DNA of 6,364 nucleotides from an uncultured Planctomycetaceae bacterium (GTDB lineage Bacteria; Planctomycetota; Planctomycetia; Planctomycetales; Planctomycetaceae): contig CAIXQV010000842.1 in NCBI GenBank assembly GCA_903921605.1, forward strand, positions 1 through 6,364. Reading direction: 5' to 3'. Positions 1 to 6,364 of this stretch are shown in pieces (position 1 is the stretch's first letter; every line of letters begins with the position of its first letter). A program made the position numbers and the translations under genes. The notes beneath the pieces are model-generated. The model was not told the origin of the DNA, did not search any database, and saw nothing but the letters and a program-made list of their open reading frames with translations.

Positions 1-15
1 AATCTGAAGCCGAAC

Positions 16-34
16 GGCAGGGCGTCAGCCCTCC
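16..34. repeat. Short GC-rich hairpin (AGGGC/GCCCT) at left edge
   Basis: AGGGC (19-23) pairs with GCCCT (28-32) around a GTCA loop, and the flanking GG/CC can extend it past a C-C mismatch. It has no T-run, so it is unlikely to terminate transcription alone. Its core resembles the GGGC...GCCC hairpins on the far side of the aminotransferase gene (1725-1819). I infer that it belongs to the dispersed hairpin repeats common between genes in planctomycetes. Bases 1-62 show no recognisable coding sequence. Confidence 0.4.
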
Positions 35-62
35 GAGTGATCACGACATGTTGAACGATTTG

Positions 63-214
63 TTTCACCACAGAGGTCACAGAGAGGAATCGTAGAGCAA
101 AGCAAGACCTGACTTTCCTCTGCGTTCCTCAGCGACCTCTGCGTTCAAAATCGCTTCTGCTTTCCTATCTGTTTCTGTGATTTCTCTGTGCTCTCCGTGA
201 CCTCTGTGGTGAAA
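63..214. repeat. Inverted-end 9-nt-unit repeat element, copy 1
   Basis: The 24 nt at 63-86 are the reverse complement of 191-214 with one mismatch. Each arm is built from 9-nt units. On the left these are ACCACAGAG (67-75) and GTCACAGAG (76-84). On the right they are CTCTGTGCT (184-192), CTCCGTGAC (193-201) and CTCTGTGGT (202-210). Between the arms, 121-150 matches 28 of 30 bases with 1950-1979 in copy 2, in the same orientation. The element carries no gene; frames through it give only short low-complexity peptides. Similar CACAGAG-rich repeats are, to my knowledge, dispersed between genes in planctomycetes and several other phyla, with unknown function. No transposase or target-site duplication is visible. 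Confidence 0.8.
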
Positions 215-274
215 ACGCCCTCTTCGCTTCCCCCCGGAAAACAACATCCCGAACACCCAAGTCTCCTGTTTCGG

Positions 275-320
275 GACAAACAGCCCGCATTCCTCGCGAA
301 TGCCGGGCTGTTTGTCTTTT
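275..320 (+). terminator. Strong rho-independent terminator for an upstream plus-strand gene
   Basis: Bases 275-291 pair with 299-316 in a 17-bp stem interrupted only by a single bulged C (303 or 304). The loop is seven bases (292-298), and TTTT follows at 317-320. The T-run lies only on the + side, so it should stop rightward transcription coming from a gene left of the window, across repeat copy 1. It also insulates the aminotransferase gene, implying that this gene has its own promoter within about 320-485. Bases 321-485 show no other structure I would call. Confidence 0.75.
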
Positions 321-485
321 GTGGGCAGGAATTCTCAGGAATTGCGGCAGAAAAAGTTCCTGAAAGCTGCCATCGCCGCGAACCTGTTGTGTCCCTAGAA
401 TTCCCGAACCCCTCAATTCAAAAGTTGGTTGCGTCCTCCCATACTGATCGGGACGCGCCAGCGAACCGATTCTCGGAAACGAACC

Positions 486-1724
486 ATGCGCAGCGAATCA
501 GAAGTCCTGTTTGAAGACAATCCGTTCACAATTCCGGTGGCTGATCGAGTCCGCCGGTTGCCGCCTTATTTGTTTGCGGCCATCAACAAGCGAAAATACC
601 AATTGCGAGTCGCAGGCGTTGACGTCATCGACCTCGGCATGGGCAACCCTACTGATCCACCAGATCCGATGATCGTCAAGAAGATCGAAGAAGCCCTGGT
701 GGATCCTCGAAATCATCGTTACTCCGTTTCCAACGGGATCGGCAACCTCCGCAAAGAAGTGTCCGCACGATACCTCAAACGATACGGTGTGCGACTGGAC
801 CCGAACGATGAAGTGTTAGCGTGTCTCGGTTCCAAAGAAGGCTTCAGCCATATGTGCCTGGCGCTGATGGGGCCCGGCGACACTGCGATTGTTCCGGCTC
901 CGTCATTTCCGATTCACGTATACTCAGTGATGCTGGCGTCCGGCAACGTGATCGCTCTTGATGTGAGAGATCCCGAGAAGTTCCTTCGCAACATCGCCTA
1001 CACCTGCGAACATCTTGTTCCGAAGCCCAAAGTTGTCGTCGTTAACTTTCCTCACAATCCGTCGTCGACTGTGATTGAGCAGGACTTCTTCGTCGAACTG
1101 GTTCGACTGGCCAAGAAGCATAACTTCCTCGTGATCAGCGACTTCGCTTACGCGGACGTCTGCTACGACGGCTACAAGGCTCCGAGCTTTCTGGCTACCC
1201 CGGGTGCAATCGATGTCGGCGTGGAACTGACCTCGATGAGCAAGAGCTACAGCATGGCTGGCTGGCGTATCGGCTTCTGCTGCGGAAATCGGGAAATGGT
1301 CCGCGCTCTGGCAACGATCAAAGGCTATTACGACTACGGAATTTTTGCTCCGATTCAAATCGCTGCGATCGTGGCCATGCGCCATTGTGATTCTGCCATT
1401 GATACGATGGCAGCCGAATATCAAACTCGCCGAGATGCTCTGTGCGACGGACTTCGCCGCATTGGCTGGAATCCGATCGTGCCCAAAGCCGGCATGTTCG
1501 TTTGGTCAGAGATTCCAGAGCAGTGGAAGAAGATGGGCTCGATCGAGTTCGCGATGAAGCTGCTGAATGAAGGCGGCGTCGCCGTCAGCCCTGGTCGAGG
1601 ATTCGGTCCTGAAGGCGAAGGCTTCCTGCGTCTCGCCATCGTCGAAAACAGCCAGCGTCTCCGCCAGGCCGTTCGCCAGATCGACAAGTGCCTGAACTCC
1701 CCCGGCGAAACGCCGTCAGCCTAA
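486..1724 (+). CDS. alaC: AlaC-type alanine (glutamate-pyruvate) aminotransferase, PLP-dependent class I/II
   Basis: Cytosolic fold-type I PLP enzyme, predicted to interconvert pyruvate plus glutamate with alanine plus 2-oxoglutarate. The 412-aa product has the length of E. coli AlaC and resembles it from end to end: an RLPPYLF N-terminus, MGNPTDPP (52-59), GSKEG (115-119), P-HNPSS around Asn191, SDFAYAD with Asp219 and Tyr222, and [15 protein letters not shown] with the Schiff-base Lys253. Later come [30 protein letters not shown] and FLRLAIVEN, where Arg382 should bind the substrate carboxylate. All expected catalytic residues are present. ATG 486 is chosen because the homology begins just after it. 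An in-frame TTG at 429 would add 19 unsupported residues. A weak GGA (475-477) is the only Shine-Dalgarno candidate. The gene stands alone between a terminator on each side. LL-diaminopimelate or another aminotransferase specificity cannot be excluded from sequence alone. Confidence 0.93.
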   Translation: MRSESEVLFEDNPFTIPVADRVRRLPPYLFAAINKRKYQLRVAGVDVIDLGMGNPTDPPDPMIVKKIEEALVDPRNHRYSVSNGIGNLRKEVSARYLKRYGVRLDPNDEVLACLGSKEGFSHMCLALMGPGDTAIVPAPSFPIHVYSVMLASGNVIALDVRDPEKFLRNIAYTCEHLVPKPKVVVVNFPHNPSSTVIEQDFFVELVRLAKKHNFLVISDFAYADVCYDGYKAPSFLATPGAIDVGVELTSMSKSYSMAGWRIGFCCGNREMVRALATIKGYYDYGIFAPIQIAAIVAMRHCDSAIDTMAAEYQTRRDALCDGLRRIGWNPIVPKAGMFVWSEIPEQWKKMGSIEFAMKLLNEGGVAVSPGRGFGPEGEGFLRLAIVENSQRLRQAVRQIDKCLNSPGETPSA

Positions 1725-1741
1725 CAAGGGCATTGCCCTTG
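1725..1741. repeat. Hairpin immediately after the alaC stop codon
   Basis: CAAGGGC (1725-1731) and GCCCTTG (1735-1741) form a perfect 7-bp stem with an ATT loop, starting at the base after the TAA. There is no T-run, so it is not a classical terminator. It could protect the 3' end of the mRNA or pause polymerase ahead of the terminator 15 nt downstream. Confidence 0.5.
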
Positions 1742-1755
1742 AAGGTAATACTCTC

Positions 1756-1783
1756 AGAGCGGGCTATTCAGCCCGCTCTTTTT
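1756..1783 (+). terminator. Rho-independent terminator of alaC
   Basis: AGAGCGGGCT (1756-1765) pairs perfectly with AGCCCGCTCT (1770-1779) around an ATTC loop. An uninterrupted T-run (1779-1783, then ATTT) follows. It lies 31 nt past the alaC stop and is oriented to end its transcript. On the minus strand the hairpin is followed by non-T sequence, so it should not stop the converging operon. Confidence 0.85.
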
Positions 1784-1803
1784 ATTTCACCGCTCGACGT
1801 AGC

Positions 1804-1819
1804 GTGGGCTTCAGCCCAC
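1804..1819. repeat. GTGGGC/GCCCAC hairpin
   Basis: GTGGGC (1804-1809) and GCCCAC (1814-1819) form a perfect 6-bp stem with a TTCA loop. The core is nearly the same as that of the preceding terminator (GCGGGCT, then TTC, then AGCCCGC), but it has no T-run. From general familiarity, GTGGGCTTCAGCCCAC is a recurrent intergenic motif in planctomycetes and related genomes. I treat it as a dispersed repeat. Confidence 0.5.
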
Positions 1820-1835
1820 TTCCCGCGCGCCACGG

Positions 1836-2050
1836 TTTTACCACAGAGGTCACAGAGAGCACAGAGTTAAATCGCAGGGAATGGATACCGAACGCAGAGG
1901 CCGCAGGGGTTCGCAGAGGAAAACATCGCGTTGTCTTTGCGTCTCTCCCTGCGTTCCTCTGCGTCCTCTGCGTTCAAAAATTGTCCCCTCCTGCGATTCC
2001 TCTGCAGCTCGCCTCTGTGCTCTCTGTGCCCTCCGTGACCTCTGTGGTCA
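1836..2050. repeat. Inverted-end 9-nt-unit repeat element, copy 2 (large imperfect palindrome)
   Basis: The left arm has three 9-nt units, ACCACAGAG (1840-1848), GTCACAGAG (1849-1857) and AGCACAGAG (1858-1866). The right arm has four complementary units, CTCTGTGCT (2013-2021), CTCTGTGCC (2022-2030), CTCCGTGAC (2031-2039) and CTCTGTGGT (2040-2048). Inside these, 1870-1878 is the exact reverse complement of 1990-1998, and 1890-1915 pairs with 1950-1975 at 22 of 26 positions. The whole region could therefore fold as a long interrupted hairpin or cruciform. It shares the 30-nt inner module with copy 1. It lies between the 3' ends of two converging transcription units. No credible gene lies inside; the open frames across it read as repeating tripeptides because of the 9-nt period. 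Confidence 0.85.
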
Positions 2051-2129
2051 ACCTGCACCCTGTGCTTTTCGCAACAAAGCGAGGTCAGACATCTTGCAGA
2101 GCAGATTGAGAACATTAATGGGGTACACC

Positions 2130-4313
2130 TCAGGCCAGTCCCGCCAGCTTGCGTCCGGTCCAGAACACGCCCAGCAGCACGACAATCATTGCAGCCCAGG
2201 CCGGATGGCTCCACAATCGAAACGGACGATTGAGTGGTTCCGGTTCCGGCATCGCGGCGATACGATCCACAAGCTTCTGGATCTCCGAAACCGTAGTCAA
2301 CTCGCCACGAGTCACCTGAGCAATCTCCTTCAGCACATCCGTTCGCGCGGGCTGACCAATCAGTTCCTTCTCCTGTCCCAGAACCGCAATCGTCGTTTCC
2401 AGCCGACCACCGTTCTCCGCACAGGTCGTCACAAACTTGTACTGACCACCTTCGGTCGGAGTAAATGTGCCGGTAAACAATCCCCAGGAATCTTCACCCG
2501 CCGGCGCCAGTCGCACCGAATCCGTTTGACCCGAAGGCGATAACGTCTGCACAACCACAGTTCCCGTTCGCAACGGATCCCCGGCAGTGCTCATTACGTT
2601 TGCATTCAGAGTCAGCACATTGCCCGCTTCTGGTCGATCGGGCGAATAAAACAATCGCATCGATTCCCCCTGAGACATATTTCGCTGATACGCCATCCAG
2701 CGAACTACCTGGCCCCAGAAGCGATAGTGATACAGGTCTTCAACGCCTTTTCGCCATCGCCATGCACCATCGGAACCCATAAACAACACCTTACCAGTGC
2801 CAACGGTCCGAGTCGCGATCAAGGGCACTCTGCCGAACGATGACGAGTCGGAATCATGAGTTGCCAGAACCTGTGAACCAATCTTTGCTCGCTGAGCAGC
2901 GGCGTACCACTGGAAACCCGGCAAAGCATTCCACACCGTTTCATTAGCACTGTCGTCGGGCTCAAGCCGAGTCAACAAGCTTCGACGACCAGCTTCGGTC
3001 AATGCAAACCGCGCGGGTCGAGAAGATCCGTGTCCCTTCGGATGGGCCGGGTCCAAAATGACGGGGTACAGCTCTTCCAGTTCACTGGTCTGCAGTGAAT
3101 TCTGGAACCCTCGAAAGCCCGGCAGGAACACCAAACCACCCGCTTGGCTGCGAACGAGCTGCCGGAGGTTGACGCAATCTTGCGGAGTTAGCTGCTTACC
3201 GCCAATGCCGACGTCGCCCAGAAACACGACGTCGTATTCGAACAGTTCTTTCTCTGTGGGAAACTGATCCAGATATCCTCGACCACCACCCACACTTTCC
3301 AGATCGGGATGGTAGAGCAGACAACTGACCTCGACGCCGGGATCACGCTCCAGAGCATTTCGCAGATAGCGATACTCCCACCGAGGATACGACTCCACAA
3401 CAAGAACCTTCAATTCCTCTTCACGAATGGTGATCGGGATCGTCAGTTTGTTGTTGTCAGTCAGAGTTTCCGAGGCATCGACCGGGATCTCCATCGTCAG
3501 CTCATAGTCGCCCGTCTTCTCCGGCTTCCATTCGATCGTATCCTGCAACTGCCCCATCCCAGTGACTCGCACGTTTTTTTCAATCTTTTCGCCACGAGTC
3601 CCGTTCAAAGAAACTTTGATATCTTTGTCGGCCGGCAACCAACTGATAACTCGAAACGGTATTCGCAGCGACTTATTCACGACCCCAAACGTCGGCGCAT
3701 CAGAAGCCGCCAGTTCCATGTCCGGCAATCGCTCTTCACTGCCCACACCGACCGAAAACACCGGCACATTCTTGACTCGCAGTGCCGAGGCGGCAGCACT
3801 CGGAGCCTGCCCCATGTTCCAGTCACCGTCAGATAACAACACGATGCCTCGCAGGTTGGCATGTTTGTCAGCCGCGGCCTGCAATGCCTGGTTGAGGTCT
3901 GTTCCTTTCTCGACCGTCGGAGGTTGCGAAGAGAACGGCTCAAACACAACTTTCATACGGCCTTCGACAGGCTTCCAGAGTTCCGGCAGAATCACCGTCG
4001 CAATGGATTCTTCACGTGTCTTTGGTTTCTCGGCCGGTGCAAGTGGATTAACAACATCCTGGGTTCTCATGCTGCCGGAGGTGTCATGAAGAATCACAAG
4101 CGTCGGTTGTTCCTGAGGTTTAATCACCTGCACAAACTCAGGCTGATTCAAGGTCAACACCACCAGAGCGATCAGCAAAAAACGCAGGCTCTCCAGCCAG
4201 AACATTGACCGTGAATAACCGCTTCGCCGCCAACTGATCAGGCAGCAAAATGCCGCAGCGATCAGGACGATCACTGAAAGCGTAAGAGTAAATGGTGTCC
4301 AGACAAACGTCAT
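2130..4313 (-). CDS. VWA / GATase-like membrane protein, last gene of a MoxR-type operon
   Basis: Complete 727-aa membrane protein of unknown exact function. Two N-terminal membrane helices (about 8-28 and 42-57) precede a VWA domain (about 71-200) with a complete metal site: D77-T-S79-G-S81, Thr138 in KGTDL, and Asp162 in SDGDW. Next come a beta-rich CARDB-like stretch (about 206-297) and a class I GATase-like domain, with LKVLVVESYPRWEYRYLRN (301-319), YDVVFLGDVG (360-369), GGLVFLPGFRG (392-402) and GKVLFMGSDGAWRWR (507-521). No cysteine sits at the strand-turn-helix position where true amidotransferases carry their nucleophile, so catalysis is unlikely. A second beta domain (about 555-645) and a C-terminal helix (about 704-720) follow. 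The architecture fits the COG5426-like proteins of MoxR/DUF58/BatA clusters. The ATG overlaps the upstream stop by 4 nt and no strong Shine-Dalgarno is visible, suggesting translational coupling. I see no convincing terminator behind it before the palindromic repeat. Confidence 0.88.
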   Translation of the reverse strand: MTFVWTPFTLTLSVIVLIAAAFCCLISWRRSGYSRSMFWLESLRFLLIALVVLTLNQPEFVQVIKPQEQPTLVILHDTSGSMRTQDVVNPLAPAEKPKTREESIATVILPELWKPVEGRMKVVFEPFSSQPPTVEKGTDLNQALQAAADKHANLRGIVLLSDGDWNMGQAPSAAASALRVKNVPVFSVGVGSEERLPDMELAASDAPTFGVVNKSLRIPFRVISWLPADKDIKVSLNGTRGEKIEKNVRVTGMGQLQDTIEWKPEKTGDYELTMEIPVDASETLTDNNKLTIPITIREEELKVLVVESYPRWEYRYLRNALERDPGVEVSCLLYHPDLESVGGGRGYLDQFPTEKELFEYDVVFLGDVGIGGKQLTPQDCVNLRQLVRSQAGGLVFLPGFRGFQNSLQTSELEELYPVILDPAHPKGHGSSRPARFALTEAGRRSLLTRLEPDDSANETVWNALPGFQWYAAAQRAKIGSQVLATHDSDSSSFGRVPLIATRTVGTGKVLFMGSDGAWRWRKGVEDLYHYRFWGQVVRWMAYQRNMSQGESMRLFYSPDRPEAGNVLTLNANVMSTAGDPLRTGTVVVQTLSPSGQTDSVRLAPAGEDSWGLFTGTFTPTEGGQYKFVTTCAENGGRLETTIAVLGQEKELIGQPARTDVLKEIAQVTRGELTTVSEIQKLVDRIAAMPEPEPLNRPFRLWSHPAWAAMIVVLLGVFWTGRKLAGLA
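4310..4313 (-). other. ATGA stop/start overlap coupling the two VWA genes
   Basis: Read on the minus strand, these four bases are ATGA: the ATG of the 727-aa protein and the TGA of the BatA-like protein share them. The upstream sequence offers only a weak purine stretch (4324-4331, GAAAGAAT on the minus strand) as a ribosome binding site. This suggests that re-initiating ribosomes supply the downstream product in fixed proportion to the upstream one, as expected for subunits of one complex. Confidence 0.85.
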
Positions 4314-6364
4314 GGTCGAGTCGATTCTTTCAGCATGGCGCGTTTGCCCCAGTCGTAAGTCTTTTGTTCGGGTGCAGCAATTCGGGATTCACTGGCAACG
4401 GCGCTGACTTTTGGTGCCGCCGCAGAAACCTGCTTCTCCGGCACACACAGCAACGCTTCCGCCATCAACGCCAGAATCATCAATACCAGAAACGTGCGCC
4501 AGATTTCGCTGGCCAGAGCCATCGCACTCCCGGCCTTGTCGTCGATTCGCGTGTAATTCAACCCGTTCAAAACCTGCTCCAGAGTCCCATCGCTCACAAC
4601 TTCGACGGCATCCTCTGTCAATGGGCGGTTGAGCGCAAACGACGCTTCTTCGGATTCATACAGTCCGTTATTGATGGTCCGCTGAGACATCAGGACTCGT
4701 CCGGAAACTTCATCCAGCGGTTTCCATGTCTCAGCCATTCCCGCTGGTAACGTTCCACAGTCATACTGCCGTGCTTCACCCAAGGCCGCGGCTCCTCGAG
4801 CCACCGCTCGCTGGATCATGACGTAGAATGTGATTCCGTTGCTGACAAAATTCGAGCTTGCCGTAGTGGGCAGGGTACTACAAAACCAAACCGCTCCCTG
4901 ATCTGTCGGAGCACGCAACAACAAAGGCGGTCCCTTCTCCAGTTGAGCCAGTGCCGAGCCTTGTTCATTGACGACTTCGCAACTGCGATAGGTAACGAGC
5001 TGGCCAACGGGCAATGGTGTTCCGCTGAGAGTGTTTCCCAGAAGATCGGTGTCCGTTCGCCACCGCGAAATTGCAAAATGGTCGACGTCCTGCGGTTCCA
5101 TCCACTGGCCCCAGCGAGTTCCAAGGAACGCTGTGTCCGACGTGACTTCCGGCGGAAAGAACATGACGCATCCGCCCATGCCGACAAACGATTCCAGTTG
5201 CTTCGCGAGAACGTCCGTCGGCAACGGTGCATGCCAGAGAATGAACGCTGTCTTGTCGAATTCAATCACCGCCGCCTGCGATGCCGCCACAATCTGCGCG
5301 TCGTAGACCAGACTTCGATCCGAAGGAGTCGCCGCAGCGAGCCGCAACAATTCCGCAACTTCGGCATCATCAGACACGATGACGGTCTTTTGCACGGCCG
5401 GTTCTGCATAGACAAAATCAAAGACATTGTCGGACGAATTTGCATCGCGAGGCAACTCGACTCGCCCCCAGCCACGCTTTGATTCGCGGTCGATCGGAAT
5501 CGTATGTCCGTTGCGAACTAACTGAGTTCCCGTCAGTTCCAGGTCAATGGTGGAACGCGCTCCTCCGATGACAAAAGTCACAGGGACGCGAACAGGATCG
5601 CTGGTCGCTGCAGCTCGCGTGAGCTTCAAATCCATTACAAGCTCAGCCCCGTCGACCGTCTCGCGACGATGAACACCGCTCACCGAAATCGCCAGATTAT
5701 CCGGAGCCTGATCCTGATAAGCCAACAGATAGATTCGTACGCCGTCACGATCACGAAGTTGTTCGCGAACAGATTCCCAGCGACCGCCACCAGGATTCCA
5801 ATCCGACTGTCGCAGATCTGAACAGATCCAAACGTCCGTGCGTCCTGCTTCGTTGGCCAGAATGTACTGAGTTGCCTCCTGCATCAACGATGGAATATCG
5901 GCACTTGTTGAAGTCGCTGCGGTTTCTGGCAATTCCGTCAGAGCTTCCGGAGAAGTCAGATCGAAGCGTTGCCCGGTGGCACTGTCAAAGAGGGCGATGC
6001 GAGTATTCCGGCCCAGATCTTTGAAGACACTGGCGAGTTTCTCCACTGCAGTTGCACGCTTCGATCGATTCGTTTTGGGATCTTCCTCTTCCATGCTGAC
6101 TGATCGATCCAGAATCACCACCGTCAGTTCCGGCGCGCCGCTGGTGGTCAGCCCAAGCCAGCCACCAGCCATGGGACGACTAACGGCAAAGATCAATCCG
6201 GCTACGGCCAGCATGCGAGCCAGCATGATCAGGATATATCGCAGCCGCGCCATACCTCGCGCCATCCGCTTGGCCTGCAGCAGGAACATGGTGGCTGCCC
6301 ACGGAATCGTTTTATGTCGATTCTGATTGATCAAATGGATCAGAATCGGCAACGCGATCAGCGG
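4310..6364 (-). CDS. BatA-like VWA membrane protein, 5' end outside the window
   Basis: The visible 684 codons lack the N-terminus. The frame stays open to the edge, reading P-L-I-A before LPILIHLINQ, which is typical of the BatA N-terminal double-membrane domain. The TTG at 6352 is therefore an internal Leu codon and not the start. Counting from it, the conserved PWAATMFLLQA basic stretch (17-27) leads into a membrane helix (about 38-58). A VWA domain (about 76-215) follows, with D82-R-S84-V-S86 and Asp179 in CSDLRQSDW. The threonine of the metal site is not evident (SADIPS instead of GTD), so metal binding may be weakened. A beta-rich region, a Rossmann/GATase-like segment (VIVSDDAEVAELLRLAAA at 324-341; FILWHAPLP to GGCVMFFPP at 370-401) and a C-terminal helix (about 617-637) with a polar tail complete it. 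It is coupled to the next gene through ATGA. The moxR and DUF58 genes are expected upstream, to the right of the window. Confidence 0.86.
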   Translation of the reverse strand, partial: PLIALPILIHLINQNRHKTIPWAATMFLLQAKRMARGMARLRYILIMLARMLAVAGLIFAVSRPMAGGWLGLTTSGAPELTVVILDRSVSMEEEDPKTNRSKRATAVEKLASVFKDLGRNTRIALFDSATGQRFDLTSPEALTELPETAATSTSADIPSLMQEATQYILANEAGRTDVWICSDLRQSDWNPGGGRWESVREQLRDRDGVRIYLLAYQDQAPDNLAISVSGVHRRETVDGAELVMDLKLTRAAATSDPVRVPVTFVIGGARSTIDLELTGTQLVRNGHTIPIDRESKRGWGRVELPRDANSSDNVFDFVYAEPAVQKTVIVSDDAEVAELLRLAAATPSDRSLVYDAQIVAASQAAVIEFDKTAFILWHAPLPTDVLAKQLESFVGMGGCVMFFPPEVTSDTAFLGTRWGQWMEPQDVDHFAISRWRTDTDLLGNTLSGTPLPVGQLVTYRSCEVVNEQGSALAQLEKGPPLLLRAPTDQGAVWFCSTLPTTASSNFVSNGITFYVMIQRAVARGAAALGEARQYDCGTLPAGMAETWKPLDEVSGRVLMSQRTINNGLYESEEASFALNRPLTEDAVEVVSDGTLEQVLNGLNYTRIDDKAGSAMALASEIWRTFLVLMILALMAEALLCVPEKQVSAAAPKVSAVASESRIAAPEQKTYDWGKRAMLKESTRP

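Noticed and set aside
63..214. CRISPR array from short CACAGAG/CTCTGTG repeats
   Set aside because: The units are contiguous 9-mers in inverted arms, with no unique spacers of regular length and no cas genes.
417..445. Sigma70-like promoter for alaC: TTCAAA, 17 nt, CATACT
   Set aside because: Spacing is ideal and the position fits a leader of about 35 nt, but each box matches the consensus at only 4 of 6 positions, and planctomycete promoters are poorly known. Too weak to annotate.
165..514. Open frames at 165-416 (-) and 188-514 (+)
   Set aside because: They run through repeat copy 1 and the terminator hairpin, show no domain-like sequence, and the + one overlaps the start of alaC in another frame.
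63..2050. Composite transposon with alaC as cargo
   Set aside because: No transposase frame, no target-site duplication and no sharp boundary is visible. Kept only as a question about repeat-bracketed genes.
2050..2129. Terminator directly after the VWA operon on the minus strand
   Set aside because: Only a weak 5-bp GCTTT/AAAGC hairpin without a T-run is found between the stop codon and the palindromic repeat.
1804..2543. Open frames across repeat copy 2 (1804-2109 +, 1881-2543 +, 1867-2214 -)
   Set aside because: The peptides are tripeptide-periodic (TEVTESTE, HRGHGGHREHRGE, LCVLCV) because of the 9-nt repeat. They overlap the real gene on the other strand and resemble the false hypothetical proteins often annotated in this repeat family.
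4292..5482. Long plus-strand frames opposite the BatA-like gene (4292-4750, 4943-5482)
   Set aside because: Compositional shadows of the minus-strand gene, rich in Arg/His/Ser, with no recognisable domain. The minus frame has clear VWA and membrane motifs.

Overview
The window looks like chromosomal DNA from a planctomycete (Planctomycetota). Three things suggest this: a MoxR/DUF58-type cluster of large membrane-anchored VWA proteins with class I glutamine-amidotransferase-like (GATase-like) domains, a familiar planctomycete arrangement; the weak or absent Shine-Dalgarno sequences; and intergenic DNA packed with CACAGAG/CTCTGTG and GGGC...GCCC hairpin repeats of the kind common in these genomes. 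This assignment is an inference; there is no rRNA or other marker gene.

Layout. Bases 1-485 contain no convincing gene. They hold a GC-rich hairpin, a 152-nt element with inverted ends built from 9-nt units, and a strong rho-independent terminator on the + strand that probably ends a gene to the left of the window. Bases 486-1724 (+) encode a complete 412-aa PLP-dependent aminotransferase very like E. coli AlaC (glutamate-pyruvate transaminase). Bases 1725-2129 are a non-coding convergent intergenic region with three short GGGC/GCCC hairpins (one a clear terminator) and a second, larger copy of the inverted element. Bases 2130-6364 (-) hold two translationally coupled genes with a 4-nt ATGA overlap. 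The upstream one (4310-6364) is a BatA-like VWA membrane protein whose 5' end lies beyond the right edge. The downstream one (2130-4313) is a complete 727-aa VWA/GATase-like membrane protein.

How the genes relate. The two minus-strand genes share a design: N-terminal membrane segments, a VWA metal-binding domain, beta-rich regions, a Rossmann-like GATase-type domain and a C-terminal membrane helix. They are very probably the last two members of a moxR-DUF58-VWA-VWA operon whose ATPase and DUF58 genes would lie to the right. Such clusters are thought to act in MoxR AAA+-dependent assembly or stress functions at the envelope, but the exact role is unknown. The aminotransferase is a stand-alone metabolic gene, transcribed toward the operon, with no evident functional link to it.

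The most unusual content is the pair of related inverted elements flanking the aminotransferase gene. The 3' copy is a roughly 210-nt imperfect palindrome located exactly where the two converging transcription units meet. I see no transposase, CRISPR array, tRNA or rRNA.
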